Below are positions 28,530-38,075 of a stretch of 64,000 nucleotides of DNA, one piece after another. Position 1 is the stretch's first letter; each line of letters begins with the position of its first letter. A program made the position numbers and the translations under genes. Source of the DNA: JAIOQJ01 sp963718635 (lineage in GTDB: Bacteria; Planctomycetota; Planctomycetia; Gemmatales; Gemmataceae); contig OY970367.1 of assembly GCA_963718635.1 (NCBI GenBank), positions 992,001-1,056,000 on the forward strand. The letters are read 5' to 3'. The notes below the pieces were generated by a model. That model saw nothing but the letters and a program-made list of their open reading frames with translations. It did not search any database and was not told the origin of the DNA.

Positions 28530-29982
28530 ATGACCATGATTCCTGCGGTTTCGCCTCTCGTCGGACGACTGCGCGAGATTGTCGGCCCGGAAAACTTGCT
28601 CACCGCCAAATCGGAGCTGATGGTCTATGAATGCGATGGTTTCACCATCGAAAAGCAACAGCCCGAAGTAGTCGTCTTTCCGACTTCTACCGAACACATT
28701 GTCCAGATCGTTAAGCTTTGCAACGAACTGAACCTGCCATTTCTGGCGCGAGCGCGGGAACAAGCCTCGCCGGAGGATGCGTGCCGGTCGGCGGCGGAGT
28801 AATGATCGCCCTAGCCCGGATGAAGCGCATTCTTGAAGTGAATTACCGCGATCGTTATGCGGTCGTCGAGCCGGGCGTCATCAACCTTTGGCTCACCAAC
28901 CATGTCAAACCGCACGGATTTCACTTCGCGCCCGATCCATCGAGTCAGGGCGCCTGCACCATCGGCGGCAATGTTGCCACCAACTCGGGCGGCCCGCACA
29001 CGTTGAAATACGGCGTGACAGTCAACCATGTCATTGGCGTTGAATTGGTGCTTCCAGACGGCAGCGTCGTCATCACCGGCGGGCCTGCCGAGGATTCGCC
29101 GGGTTACGATCTCACCGGCGTTATCGTCGGCTCCGAGGGAACTTTCGGCATCGTGAGCCGAACGTGGGTGCGCCTTCGCGCAATCCGGAATCATATCGAA
29201 CGTTGCTCGGCGTGTTCGACAACGTCGATGATGCGACGAACACCATTAGCGACATCATCGGCGCCGGCATCATTCCCGGCGCACTGGAAATGCTCGACAA
29301 GCTGATTCTCGGCGCGGTCGAGCAGGCGTTCAAATTCGGCTTCCCGCTCGATGCCGGCGCCGTCCTGATTATGGAAGTCGATGGCCTGAATGCCGGGCTT
29401 GATCATGAAGCCGCGAAAATCGAAGCGATTGCGCTGAAAAACGGCGCGCGTGAAGTACGCCGGGCCAACACCGAAGGGGAGCGGTTGCTCCTTTGGAAGT
29501 GCCGTAAACAGGCGTTTGGCGCGGTTGGCCGTTTGGCGCCCAGTTATTGCACGCAAGACGGCGTGGTGCCGCGAACCAAACTGCCGCATATGCTGCGCTT
29601 CATTACTGGAGTCGGCGAGAAATACGGGATCCGAATAGCCAACGTCTTCCATGCCGGGGATGGCAACCTTCATCCCATCTTGTTGTTCGATGAACGCGAT
29701 CCCGATCAGGTGAAGCGCGTGCTGGATGCGAGCCATGAGATATTGGATGAGTGCATCAACCTCGGCGGCAGTGTCACCGGCGAGCATGGCATCGGCGTCG
29801 AAAAGATTGATTTCATGTCGAAACTCTTCACGCCGGACGACTTGGCGATGATGGTCCGTCTACGCACCGCTTTCAATCCCGACAACCGCTGCAGCCCCCA
29901 CAAGATGCTGCCGACCGCCGGAGCATGCACCGAAGTGAACCACGTTCAACAAGTAAAGCCGGGCCGACGGGCGGCAATGTAG
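28530..29982 (+). CDS. glcD: FAD-linked oxidase, GlcD-type (glycolate/lactate oxidase), two frame breaks
   Basis: PCMH-type FAD domain: VVVFPTSTEHIVQIVKLCNE, then GAGTSLAGGCVPVGGGVMIA, GGNVATNSGGPHTLKYGVT and GVIVGSEGTFGIVSRTWVR. The FAD-oxidase C-terminal domain follows (EVDGLNAGLDHEAAKIEAIA, NVFHAGDGNLHPILLFDE, GSVTGEHGIGVEKIDFM). Breaks near 28751 (one G lost from CGAGG) and near 29172 (one base lost) separate three frames. The joined length is about 484 residues, near the GlcD norm. No 4Fe-4S domain is fused and no glcE/glcF follows, so the physiological donor is uncertain. Confidence 0.9.
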
Positions 29983-29994
29983 ACCCGTTGAAGT

Positions 29995-30285
29995 TTGACG
30001 CGCGATCGGTCACAATGGTTATGTATTATCGTGGAACCCGACGCTGAACCTGAATCGTTCCTCCGAGGCCCGAAAGGCGCTCGCAAGCATACACACGGGC
30101 GCGGGCATGATCGCAAGTCGGACGTTCGCAGAAAAAGGCGTTACCAAAAAAAAGCCTTAAAGAAGAAGGCGGAGGAAGAAACTGAAGCGCGTAGACAATG
30201 GCAAATATGGGACGATGTCCCGGAAGCCGCCAAGCCCTTTCGCCAGGAACTCTTCCCAAAAATGCCGAGGCCGAAAGATGATTGA
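29995..30285 (+). CDS. Small basic hypothetical protein
   Basis: The C-terminal two thirds are strongly charged (RKSDVRRKRRYQKKALKKKA, then EEETEARRQWQIWDDVPEAA), indicating a basic coiled helix. The TGA at 30283-30285 overlaps the ATG of the next gene at 30278 by 8 bases, so the pair is probably translated together. The start is uncertain and could be further downstream. No recognised family; nucleic-acid binding is possible but only inferred from charge. Confidence 0.4.
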   Translation: MTRDRSQWLCIIVEPDAEPESFLRGPKGARKHTHGRGHDRKSDVRRKRRYQKKALKKKAEEETEARRQWQIWDDVPEAAKPFRQELFPKMPRPKDD

Positions 30286-30823
30286 ACCTGCCCTTGCCAC
30301 TCGCCGAAAATTTGCCCATGCGTGGGATGAGATCAGCTATCTCTATCACAAAACGTTGTATTGGGCCTACGCGCGAAATAACTACTCGAAGGCACGGGTA
30401 TTTGTCCCACGTCTGCTGAACCTGCTCGAAAAAGATGATCCACAATGCATTGCGTTGCTTGGCCTAACTGCCCGCGCGTTAGTATTCGAAATCAGAGATG
30501 AATTAGAGCATGCCGTTGTTTATCGGAGCAAGGAAATCAAAACTCTTGAGTACTTGCTCAAGTTGGGTGGCGCAGCCGCTGAGGGGCTGGACCGGAGCGA
30601 TGTCAGCGACAGCATGGATCTTCTCGCGAGTCTATATTGGAATATGGGCGACTTGAAGAAGGCGCAACAAACATTGGAAGCCTCGCGGGATTATTGCAAG
30701 CAACACCAACTTGCCTTCGACGCTCAGGATATGCTCGATGACGTGCTGGCAGAACGAGCAGAACCTCAACGCAACGGAAAACACTTGACTACTAAGAGGT
30801 CTAAGAAGACCCGGGTTGCCTAG
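30278..30823 (+). CDS. TPR-like helical hypothetical protein
   Basis: From ATG 30278 the protein begins MIEPALATRRKFAHAWDEIS and is nearly all helix, with repeat-like segments (RALVFEIRDELEHAVVYRSK, MDLLASLYWNMGDLKKAQQT, LEASRDYCKQHQL) characteristic of tetratricopeptide pairs. Length 181 residues, ending in a basic KRSKKTRVA tail. Coupled to the small basic gene upstream. Function unknown. Confidence 0.55.
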   Translation: MIEPALATRRKFAHAWDEISYLYHKTLYWAYARNNYSKARVFVPRLLNLLEKDDPQCIALLGLTARALVFEIRDELEHAVVYRSKEIKTLEYLLKLGGAAAEGLDRSDVSDSMDLLASLYWNMGDLKKAQQTLEASRDYCKQHQLAFDAQDMLDDVLAERAEPQRNGKHLTTKRSKKTRVA

Positions 30824-30882
30824 CCGCGCCGCATTCCGATTCACGCCGGTCCGCTAACGCCCCAGTCCGAGTTCCCTTCGCT

Positions 30883-31914
30883 ATGAACCGTCGCGGCTTT
30901 TTTAATCGAGCCCCCACGCTGCCGGCTTTCGCGGTGGTCGAAGAGGTCGCTCCGCCTTCGTACGACTTTACGACGTTGCGGGCTGCTCGCCGAGCAATGG
31001 CAACGCTGTTCGAGATTATTATTCCCTTTGGCAATCCGCTGGGGCCTATCGCCGCTGGCGAAGCGCTCGATTTAGTCGACGAGCTCGAGGACCAACTGAC
31101 CGTATATCGCGCCGCCAGCGAAGTAAGCCGATTGAATGAGACGGCCGCCTTTGCGGATGTCACGATTGAAAGCGGCTTGTTCGAGTTGCTTTCGCAAGCT
31201 GCCGTGCTGACGCGCGAGACCCGCGGCGCCTTTGATATTGCGACCGGGGCGCTTATCAAGGCGTGGGGTTTCTATCAGCGTTCCGGAAAAGTGCCCAGCG
31301 TCGCCGAACGAGTTCGGGCTTTGCAGCGTACCGGTATGAAGCATGTGATTCTCAACGCCGAGCAGCAGACAGTGCGCTTTCGTCGCGAAGGCCTGCAGAT
31401 CAATCTCGGCGGCATCGGCAAAGGGTATGCGCTCGATCGCGCGGGGGAGTTGCTGCAGCGTGATTGGGGACTTGGCTCGGCCTTGCTGCATGGCGGGACA
31501 AGCAGCGTCTTAGCCATTGGTACGCCGCCAGGCCGAAGTCTTGGCTGGGCGGTGTCTCTCAATCATCCGTGGCGACCTGACCATTCGTTGGGCGTGGTGA
31601 ACTTGTGCAATCAGGCGCTGGGAACTTCAGCGGCCACCTATCAATATTTTGAGTACAATGGCCGAAAGCTCGGTCACTTGCTCAATCCTCGAAACGGCTG
31701 GCCGGCGGAAGGCGTGCAACAAGTGTCCGTCATCGCGCCGACGGCTGCCGAAGCCGACGCCTTATCGACTGCTTTTTTCGTGATGGGTTTGGACGAAACT
31801 CGGATATACTGTCAATCTCGCCCACATATTGGCGCCATCATACTGATTCAGGATGATGAGCAGCCAAGACTAGTCAATATCGCCCCGGGCGCCTTTACTC
31901 TCCCACCGTCGTGA
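30883..31914 (+). CDS. apbE: FAD:protein FMN transferase (ApbE)
   Basis: MATLFEIIIPF and ELEDQLTVYRAASEVSRLNE, then RGAFDIATGALIKAWGF, INLGGIGKGYALDRAGELL, LLHGGTSSVLAIG and the Asp of TAAEADALSTAFFVMG match ApbE, with the Mg/FAD-binding GGIGKG and ADALSTA motifs. It covalently attaches FMN to threonines of target flavoproteins. There is no obvious lipobox, so it may be cytosolic or unanchored. No Nqr/Rnf gene is nearby. Confidence 0.9.
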   Translation: MNRRGFFNRAPTLPAFAVVEEVAPPSYDFTTLRAARRAMATLFEIIIPFGNPLGPIAAGEALDLVDELEDQLTVYRAASEVSRLNETAAFADVTIESGLFELLSQAAVLTRETRGAFDIATGALIKAWGFYQRSGKVPSVAERVRALQRTGMKHVILNAEQQTVRFRREGLQINLGGIGKGYALDRAGELLQRDWGLGSALLHGGTSSVLAIGTPPGRSLGWAVSLNHPWRPDHSLGVVNLCNQALGTSAATYQYFEYNGRKLGHLLNPRNGWPAEGVQQVSVIAPTAAEADALSTAFFVMGLDETRIYCQSRPHIGAIILIQDDEQPRLVNIAPGAFTLPPS

Positions 31915-31945
31915 TGTCTTTCGCACGGCCTTTGAGATACTTCGC

Positions 31946-33556
31946 ATGGTCCGCATCTCCTGGTGTTCCTGTCTTTTTCTCATCGTACTTCGGCTGGTTA
32001 TCGGCTGGCATTTCATGTTCGAGGGGATCTATAAGGTCCGCACGAACGAAGGGGGCGACACGGAATTCAATAAGCCCTTCACCAGCGCCAGCTACTTTGC
32101 CGAGGTCAATGGCCCGCTCGGCCCGATCATGTACGGGATCATTGGCAATGAAGATGAAATCGCCATGGCGAAGCTAACGCCCAGCGGCAATAACGACGAC
32201 AAGCCGGCTACACGGATGCCGCCTTTGGTCGCCAAGGATTGGGACAAATATGCCGAGACTTTTGAGAAAGAGTATCGGCTTAGCGACGAGGACAAGAAGC
32301 GCGTAGCCGTGAAACTCGACCAGGCGAAGAGCGAATACGTCGAATGGCTGACGGACAAGAAACCCGACAAGCCGGAAGATAAAAAAAAGCTGCCCGACGA
32401 CCCGCGCAACGACTGGACGGCCGTGCAGACGCTGACCAAGTACACCATCATTTATATGCCTTGGGAGCCGATGGCTAAGCGCATCAAGGCCTACAAGGAA
32501 ATGCAGGAGGCGATTCACGACGACTACGAGAAACTCATGCCCGATCTGGGCAAAGACGTCGTTAAAATCCACCTGCGGACGCTGAAGACAGCAACGGCAA
32601 AAGTTCGTGCCGACTTGATGAAAGATGTCGATGAGCATACGCAGAAGTTGAAAGATTCGCTGGCGAAGATCGTCGGCGGTCGTTTGGCCGGCTTCAGTGT
32701 GATGCCCGAAGATTCACGTATCGACGATCGCGTCTTGGCGATGCTCACCTTGAAGCAAGGGGAAGCTGGCGCGGGACAAATGCCTGAAGTTCTTGAGAAG
32801 GAATGGACCGATTACGCGGCCTTCACGCGTGATGCCGGTAAAGAAGCGCCGCGCGATGTCAAACGTGAAGAAGCGGTCTTGCACGAAGCGAAACTGCGCT
32901 ACGTTCGCTATCTAACGGATCTCGACCAGTTCACCGGTAAGCCGCGTCCGGACAAAGACGTCGGTGAGCGACTTGGCGCCTATCGCGAGCAGGTAGCCAA
33001 CTTCAGCAAATGGCGGGGTGGCCTGGATGCTTTCAAAAAAGACCCGACTCCGTTCAACTTCGCGCTGGCGAGTGTCGCCCTTTCGCTGGAGCCCGTGCGT
33101 CTGCGCAAGACCTTCCTGGATGACATCTCTATTCAGACTGATTTCTACAAGAAAGTTCTCGGCGGCTTCAAGGACGATGGCTACCGCGGTGTTGTCCCGC
33201 CGGAAAAGGAAAAATCCCATTTCCTCGGGCACGAAGTGCCGACCACTCGCCTCGAATGGATGGATTGGTCGACGCGCTGGGGACTTCTGGTTGCAGGCGC
33301 GTGCCTCTTCCTAGGCCTCTTCACCCGCTTGGCCTGTTTCGGCTGCATCGTTTTTCTTGTGAGCGAATTACTATCGAATTCGCCGCTGCCCTGGCTCCCC
33401 GTATCGCCAAAGTCCGAGGGCAACTACACCTTTGTGAACAAGAACACGGTCGAGCTGGTCGCCCTGCTGGCGTTGATCACGCTTCCCACAGGCCGCTGGC
33501 TAGGCCTCGACGCGCTCTTTTCACGAGTATGGCCGTTCAGAGGACGGAGCCGTTAG
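31946..33556 (+). CDS. DoxX-like membrane protein with large central hydrophilic insertion
   Basis: The first 30 residues (LFLIVLRLVIGWHFMFEGIYK) match the first helix of DoxX/DoxD. Residues 30-430 are a charged, mainly helical soluble region (KLPDDPRNDWTAVQTLTKYT, DVDEHTQKLKDSLAKIVGG). The C-terminus (STRWGLLVAGACLFLGLFTR, LACFGCIVFLVSELLSNSPLP, NTVELVALLALITLPTGRWL) supplies three more helices, restoring the four-helix DoxX fold. The insertion is predicted to project from one face of the membrane. About 100 bases upstream of the Tat-type Gfo/Idh gene, so a shared envelope role is inferred. Confidence 0.75.
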   Translation: MVRISWCSCLFLIVLRLVIGWHFMFEGIYKVRTNEGGDTEFNKPFTSASYFAEVNGPLGPIMYGIIGNEDEIAMAKLTPSGNNDDKPATRMPPLVAKDWDKYAETFEKEYRLSDEDKKRVAVKLDQAKSEYVEWLTDKKPDKPEDKKKLPDDPRNDWTAVQTLTKYTIIYMPWEPMAKRIKAYKEMQEAIHDDYEKLMPDLGKDVVKIHLRTLKTATAKVRADLMKDVDEHTQKLKDSLAKIVGGRLAGFSVMPEDSRIDDRVLAMLTLKQGEAGAGQMPEVLEKEWTDYAAFTRDAGKEAPRDVKREEAVLHEAKLRYVRYLTDLDQFTGKPRPDKDVGERLGAYREQVANFSKWRGGLDAFKKDPTPFNFALASVALSLEPVRLRKTFLDDISIQTDFYKKVLGGFKDDGYRGVVPPEKEKSHFLGHEVPTTRLEWMDWSTRWGLLVAGACLFLGLFTRLACFGCIVFLVSELLSNSPLPWLPVSPKSEGNYTFVNKNTVELVALLALITLPTGRWLGLDALFSRVWPFRGRSR

Positions 33557-33654
33557 CCGCGACGCTCTGCGGAGCGCTAGACTCGCACGTTACGAAAAAA
33601 TTAACTACCAATACCGCCGTTCCGCGCACGGCGCTTTCCCTTGGAGAAATCGCG

Positions 33655-35347
33655 ATGGCTCTCAATCTGACCGCTGAGCAACGACAAGTCGGCAAAGCCA
33701 ACTTCGAATCGGTTTCCGACGATTTAAACCGACGTGGCTTTATGAAAACCGTGGCTGCCGTCGGTGCGACAGTGCCGATCGCTGCAGCCGCTTACTTCGG
33801 CTATGAAAGCATCAAAGGCAAAGCAGTCAAAGCAGCATTGATCGGCTGCGGCGACGAAGGAGGCGTGCTCCTCGGCGAACACAACCCCGAATACATCGAG
33901 TTCATCGCTGCGTGCGATATCCGGCCTTCCAATCGCAAGCGAATCATTGAGGGGGATCCGAAAGTCCCGCTGCGCAAAGGCTTTGCCGGCTCACGTGGCA
34001 AAGAATACGCAGAAAAAATTGATAAAGATCACTTCTACACTGATTTCCGCGAGATGCTGGAGAAGGAAAAGGACATTGAAGCAGTCGTGATCGCACTGCC
34101 GTTGCACCTTCATGCCGATGTGTCGATCGAGTGCATGGAGCGCGGCAAGCACGTTTTGTGCGAAAAGCTGATGGCCCGTAATGTGGCCGAGTGCCGTAAG
34201 ATGATCAAGACGGCCGAATCGACCAAGCGCATTCTCTCCATTGGCCATCAACGCCATTATTCGATGCTTTATGCTCAGTCGCTCGAAATGTTGAACACCG
34301 GCGTCCTGGGAGACATCAAGGCGATCCGCGCCTTGTGGCACCGCAATTTCTCATGGCTCTGGCAACCAGAGCCCGGTCTCGACCTTGCCATGGGCGTGCA
34401 ACAGCCTTACTACCGCGATGGCTGGACGCAACCGATCCTTCGCTCCGATTACGATGCGCTGCACGACAAGCTAAAGCGCAAGAAAGATCTCACCAAGCAA
34501 CTCGATCCGTACGATTACGACGACATCAACGAACTGGTACGTTGGCGCCTTTACCAGCGCACCGGCGGCGGCCTGATGGCTGAGCTTGGCAGTCACCAAC
34601 TCGACGCCTCCTCGATCTTCTTAGGCAAGGTCCATCCGTTGGCCGTGCAGGGCGTTGGCGTTCACTCCTTCTTCGGCCGAATGGGCGACGAGCCATTCCG
34701 CAACAATCGCGAGATCAATGACGGCGTTTTCGTAACCTTCGAATTCCCGGGCAAGAACCACCCGAAAGGCCCCAATAGGGGGAGCGATAAGAACGACGTG
34801 GTCGTGATGACTTATTCGTCGTTCAGCACCAATGGTCTCGAACAGTATGGCGAAACCCTGATGGGTTCGCGGGTCGCTGATCGTGGAAGGCGAGACCGAT
34901 GCCTACCTGTTCAAAGAACAAGAACCTGGAAAGAAGGCAGCGCCTCCGCGCAGCACCGAGGTCTCCGTCGAGACGAAAGGCGCCAACAAGCCGGCTCTCG
35001 CCAGCGGCTCAACCTGGGGCGGCCCCCCGCCAAGCGCCGCTGCCACCCCGGTGGGCGGAGCAGCCCCCAAAGCTCCTAGCAGTCGCGGTTATCGCGAAGA
35101 AATGGAAGATTTCGCTTTCTGCATCCGCCAGTGGGATGCGAACGTCGGCTATGCGTTCGACATGAAAGACGGCAAGAAAGTTTACAAACAGCGCCTGCCG
35201 CGCTGCCACGGCGAAGTCGCCATGGCCAACGCGCTCGTCGTCCTCGCTGCCAACCAAGCCATGGATCACGGCGAACGCATCGTCTTCGACGAGGAACACT
35301 TCAAAGTCGATTCCACGGCGGTTCCCGGCCCCACCAAAAAGGGCTGA
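33655..35347 (+). CDS. Gfo/Idh/MocA oxidoreductase with Tat-like leader, frame broken near 34872
   Basis: ATG 33655. NRRGFMKTVAAVGATVPIAAA is a Tat-type leader. The Rossmann part VKAALIGCGDEGGVLLGEHN, ALPLHLHADVSIECMERGKH, VLCEKLMARNVAECRKMIK and the C-terminal domain GGGLMAELGSHQLDASSIFL fit the family (EKLMA replacing EKP). The last 155 residues (IVEGETDAYLFKEQEPGKKA to the end) are in another frame; the break fits loss of one CG from TTCGCG(CG)GG. A Pro/Ala-rich segment interrupts the C-terminal domain. Exported NAD(P)-dependent sugar oxidoreductase type, substrate unknown. A terminator-like hairpin follows. Confidence 0.87.
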
Positions 35348-35354
35348 GCAAGGC

Positions 35355-35390
35355 GGCTGCACTTGTTCCCGTCTGGAAACAAGTGCAGCC
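35355..35390 (+). terminator. Hairpin after the Gfo/Idh gene
   Basis: GGCTGCACTTGTTCC pairs with GGAAACAAGTGCAGCC (one unpaired base) across a loop of about 5 bases, beginning 7 bases after the stop codon. There is no strong T-run, so it is a likely but not classical terminator. Confidence 0.5.
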
Positions 35391-35436
35391 CGCTGATATA
35401 CGTCTCAGCCGGGCGGCAGCGCCATACAATTGCAGC

Positions 35437-35763
35437 ATGGCCGAAATGTCAAAACTAAAGCCTCTGTCGCTGCGCCGCGAGGGGGACGGTTTGCTGATCG
35501 AATGGGACGATGGCATTGGCACGTTCATTACCTGGCGCGATCTACGAGAGAAATGCCCTTGCGCCACCTGTCTCGATCGGCAGAACAAGCCAGTCAACCC
35601 ATTGCACGTATTGAGCGAAAAAGAACTGGCCGCGGGTAACCCGACGCCGACGCGGATGATTCCGCGCGGCTATTACGCCTATCAAATCGTTTGGAACGAC
35701 GGACACGATACCGGCATTTATTCGCTTGACTATCTTCGACAAATCAGCAAGCCCAAGGAGTGA
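35437..35763 (+). CDS. DUF971 family protein
   Basis: LLIEWDDGIGTFITWRDLRE, KCPCATCLDRQN (zinc-type cysteines) and YAYQIVWNDGHDTGIYSLDY, then LRQI, are the DUF971 / gamma-butyrobetaine-hydroxylase N-terminal-like signature. Length 108 residues. The stop overlaps the start region of the Mrp gene, and DUF971 is known to sit beside Mrp/ApbC in many bacteria, which suggests a role linked to iron-sulfur handling. Confidence 0.87.
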   Translation: MAEMSKLKPLSLRREGDGLLIEWDDGIGTFITWRDLREKCPCATCLDRQNKPVNPLHVLSEKELAAGNPTPTRMIPRGYYAYQIVWNDGHDTGIYSLDYLRQISKPKE

Positions 35764-35765
35764 TG

Positions 35766-36578
35766 ATGCAACCTGGAATGCCTCCCAAGATGGCTATCCC
35801 CGGCGTGAAATATCTCATCGCCATCGCTAGCGGCAAAGGAGGCGTTGGCAAATCAACCGTTGCCGCCAATCTGGCGCTCGCGTTGAAGATGCACGGCCAA
35901 GCGGTCGGGTTAATGGATGCCGACATCTATGGCCCAAGCGTACCGACGATGATGGGCCTCGATCTCATCGATCAAAGCACGACGCCATTCCCAGTTGAAA
36001 AATATGGCATCAAGTTGATGTCGATGGGATTTCTCGTCGACCAGAATCAGGCAGTCATCTGGCGCAGCCCAAAGGTCGCTCAAGCTGTCGCGGCATTCCT
36101 CGGCCAAATCAACTGGGGAACGCTAGATTTCTTGATCATCGACTTGCCGCCCGGCACTGGCGATGCGCAATTAACTTTAACCCAGCAGGCGCCGTTGACG
36201 GGCGCGGTTATCGTGACGACGCCTCAAGATATCAGCTTGGTCAATGCGCGCAAAGGGTTGAAAATGTTTAACGAAGTGCGTGTACCGGTAATCGGAGTCA
36301 TCGAGAACATGAGCTTTTTCGTCGGTGACGACGGCAAGCGCTATGAGATCTTTCGGCATGGCGGCGGCCAGAAGCTGGCGCTGGAAGCCGGCGTGCCGTT
36401 GCTGGGCGAAATCCCTATTGATCCCCAAATTGCGGAATGCGGCGATGCCGGCGAGCCGATCGTCAGCAAGTATCCCTCTTCGCCGGTCACGGCTGCGTAC
36501 TTGAAGTTGGCGTTGGTCGTCATGGATGGATCTCGGAACAGCGCCATGCAGGCCGGGCTGCCGGAAGTGCAACTATAA
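35766..36578 (+). CDS. apbC: Mrp/ApbC family iron-sulfur carrier P-loop ATPase
   Basis: IAIASGKGGVGKSTVAANLA is the deviant Walker A with two lysines, followed by MDADIYGPSVPTMMG, VIWRSPKVAQAVAAFL, DFLIIDLPPGTGDAQLTL and VIENMSFFVGDDGKRYEIF, all canonical Mrp motifs. The N-terminal MIP18 domain is absent and the CxxC is replaced in this region. ATG 35766 is preferred because an AAGGAG site lies 5 bases upstream; ATG 35763 and GTG 35760 are alternatives. Cytosolic Fe-S cluster carrier or assembly factor. Confidence 0.92.
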   Translation: MQPGMPPKMAIPGVKYLIAIASGKGGVGKSTVAANLALALKMHGQAVGLMDADIYGPSVPTMMGLDLIDQSTTPFPVEKYGIKLMSMGFLVDQNQAVIWRSPKVAQAVAAFLGQINWGTLDFLIIDLPPGTGDAQLTLTQQAPLTGAVIVTTPQDISLVNARKGLKMFNEVRVPVIGVIENMSFFVGDDGKRYEIFRHGGGQKLALEAGVPLLGEIPIDPQIAECGDAGEPIVSKYPSSPVTAAYLKLALVVMDGSRNSAMQAGLPEVQL

Positions 36579-36664
36579 CTGGCGCGTTCGACGGAATGTC
36601 CGGGTAAGCTGTACACCTACAAGATAATCATCCCATTCACATTTCCCAATGCAGGAGCCTCTTC

Positions 36665-37915
36665 ATGCGTCTATCGTTGCTGATTCTCATGCTGGCGCCG
36701 CTCTCGGCGATCAGTGCCGAGCCGGCCGATTCGTCTTCGATCAAATGGAAGAAAACGGTCGTCGATAAGAAGTTCACCTCGGAAGGCGTGGCCATTGCCG
36801 ATGTCAACAAAGACGGCAAGATGGATGTTCTGACTGGCGAAATCTGGTACGAAGCGCCCGACTGGAAACCGCACCGGATCCGCAAAGGCAAAGACGACTA
36901 CACCGATGGCGACAAGAACGTCTATAGCCAGAGTTTCGCATGCTGGACGGAAGACCTAAATGCAGACGGCTGGCCCGATCTGATTGTCGTCGGCTTTCCG
37001 GGCGCGCCTTGCCATTGGTACGAAAATCCGCAGGGCAAGGATGGAATGTGGAAAGAGCATTTGATCTGGCATAGTGCTTGTAATGAGACGCCGCTCTATG
37101 CCGATCTTCTCGGCAACGGCAAGCGCGTGCTGGTGATGGGCTTCCAACCAAAGGGCAAAGAAAACGAAGGCCAAATGGCCTATTTCGCACCGGGCGCCGA
37201 TCCGACACAGATTTGGGAAATGCACCCGATCAGTGAAGCCAGTATTCCTGCGAAACAGCAAGACGGCAAGCCAATTGCGAACACCGCCAAGCTTATTCCG
37301 GGAACATTCAAATTTGCTCATGGCCTCGGCGTCGGCGATGTCAACGGCGACGGCCGAGCCGATGTAATCTGCACCTCCGGCTGGTGGGAACAGCCGACCA
37401 AGGACGAGGGTAAACCATGGGCTTTCCACAAAGCGCCCCTCGGTCCTGATTGTGCCGACATGTACGCCGCCGACCTTGATGGCGATGGCAAGGCGGACAT
37501 CATCTGCAGCTCGGCCCATAACTACGGTATCTGGGCTCACATGCAAAAGGCGAGCAAAGACGGCGAACCGACCTTCTTGAAGAAGGATCTATTTCCCAAA
37601 TTGGTATCACAGACGCACGCGATGCATTACGTCGATATCAACGGCGATGGCTTGAAAGATTTAGTCACCGGCAAACGCCGTTGGGCTCACGGCACACATG
37701 GTGATGCCGACCCGAGTGCGCCTCCTTCTCTCTATTGGTTCGAGGCCAAGAAGGGTTCGGATGGGATCATCAGCTTTGAACCCCATCTGATCGATGACGA
37801 CTCGGGCATCGGTACGCAGTTCGTCGTCGCAGATTTCAATGGCGACAAACGGCCCGATATTGTGGTGGCAAACAAATACGGTGTCTTCATCTTCGGGCAA
37901 GTGGCCGGAAAATAA
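36665..37915 (+). CDS. Secreted FG-GAP/VCBS-repeat protein
   Basis: Signal peptide MRLSLLILMLAPLSAISAEP. At least five calcium-type D-x-N/D-x-D-G-x-x-D loops (DVNKDGKMD, DLNADGWPD, DVNGDGRAD, DLDGDGKAD, DINGDGLKD, DFNGDKRPD) are spaced through 416 residues, which predicts a seven-bladed propeller as in FG-GAP/VCBS proteins. Such proteins are common in planctomycete envelopes and bind ligands or glycans. No catalytic domain seen. Confidence 0.85.
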   Translation: MRLSLLILMLAPLSAISAEPADSSSIKWKKTVVDKKFTSEGVAIADVNKDGKMDVLTGEIWYEAPDWKPHRIRKGKDDYTDGDKNVYSQSFACWTEDLNADGWPDLIVVGFPGAPCHWYENPQGKDGMWKEHLIWHSACNETPLYADLLGNGKRVLVMGFQPKGKENEGQMAYFAPGADPTQIWEMHPISEASIPAKQQDGKPIANTAKLIPGTFKFAHGLGVGDVNGDGRADVICTSGWWEQPTKDEGKPWAFHKAPLGPDCADMYAADLDGDGKADIICSSAHNYGIWAHMQKASKDGEPTFLKKDLFPKLVSQTHAMHYVDINGDGLKDLVTGKRRWAHGTHGDADPSAPPSLYWFEAKKGSDGIISFEPHLIDDDSGIGTQFVVADFNGDKRPDIVVANKYGVFIFGQVAGK

Positions 37916-38075
37916 CTTGAGATGCGCAAGTAGATGCAAACGCGATTTCACTTTTGTTCCATGAGCGGTGTCGAGGAAGGGCACCGTCGCTCCTAACGAG
38001 AGTCCAGTTGGAGGTAGCCGAGCACCGTTGGGGCTTCCGGTGTTGCATGGTCTTTCTTCCGTAGAGAATCAAACC

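Noticed and set aside
29191..29787. Minus-strand frame of 198 codons
   Set aside because: Antisense to the GlcD oxidase C-terminal domain, which is clearly conserved.
32174..32638. Minus-strand frame of 154 codons
   Set aside because: Antisense to the soluble insert of the DoxX-like gene; no motif or start signal.
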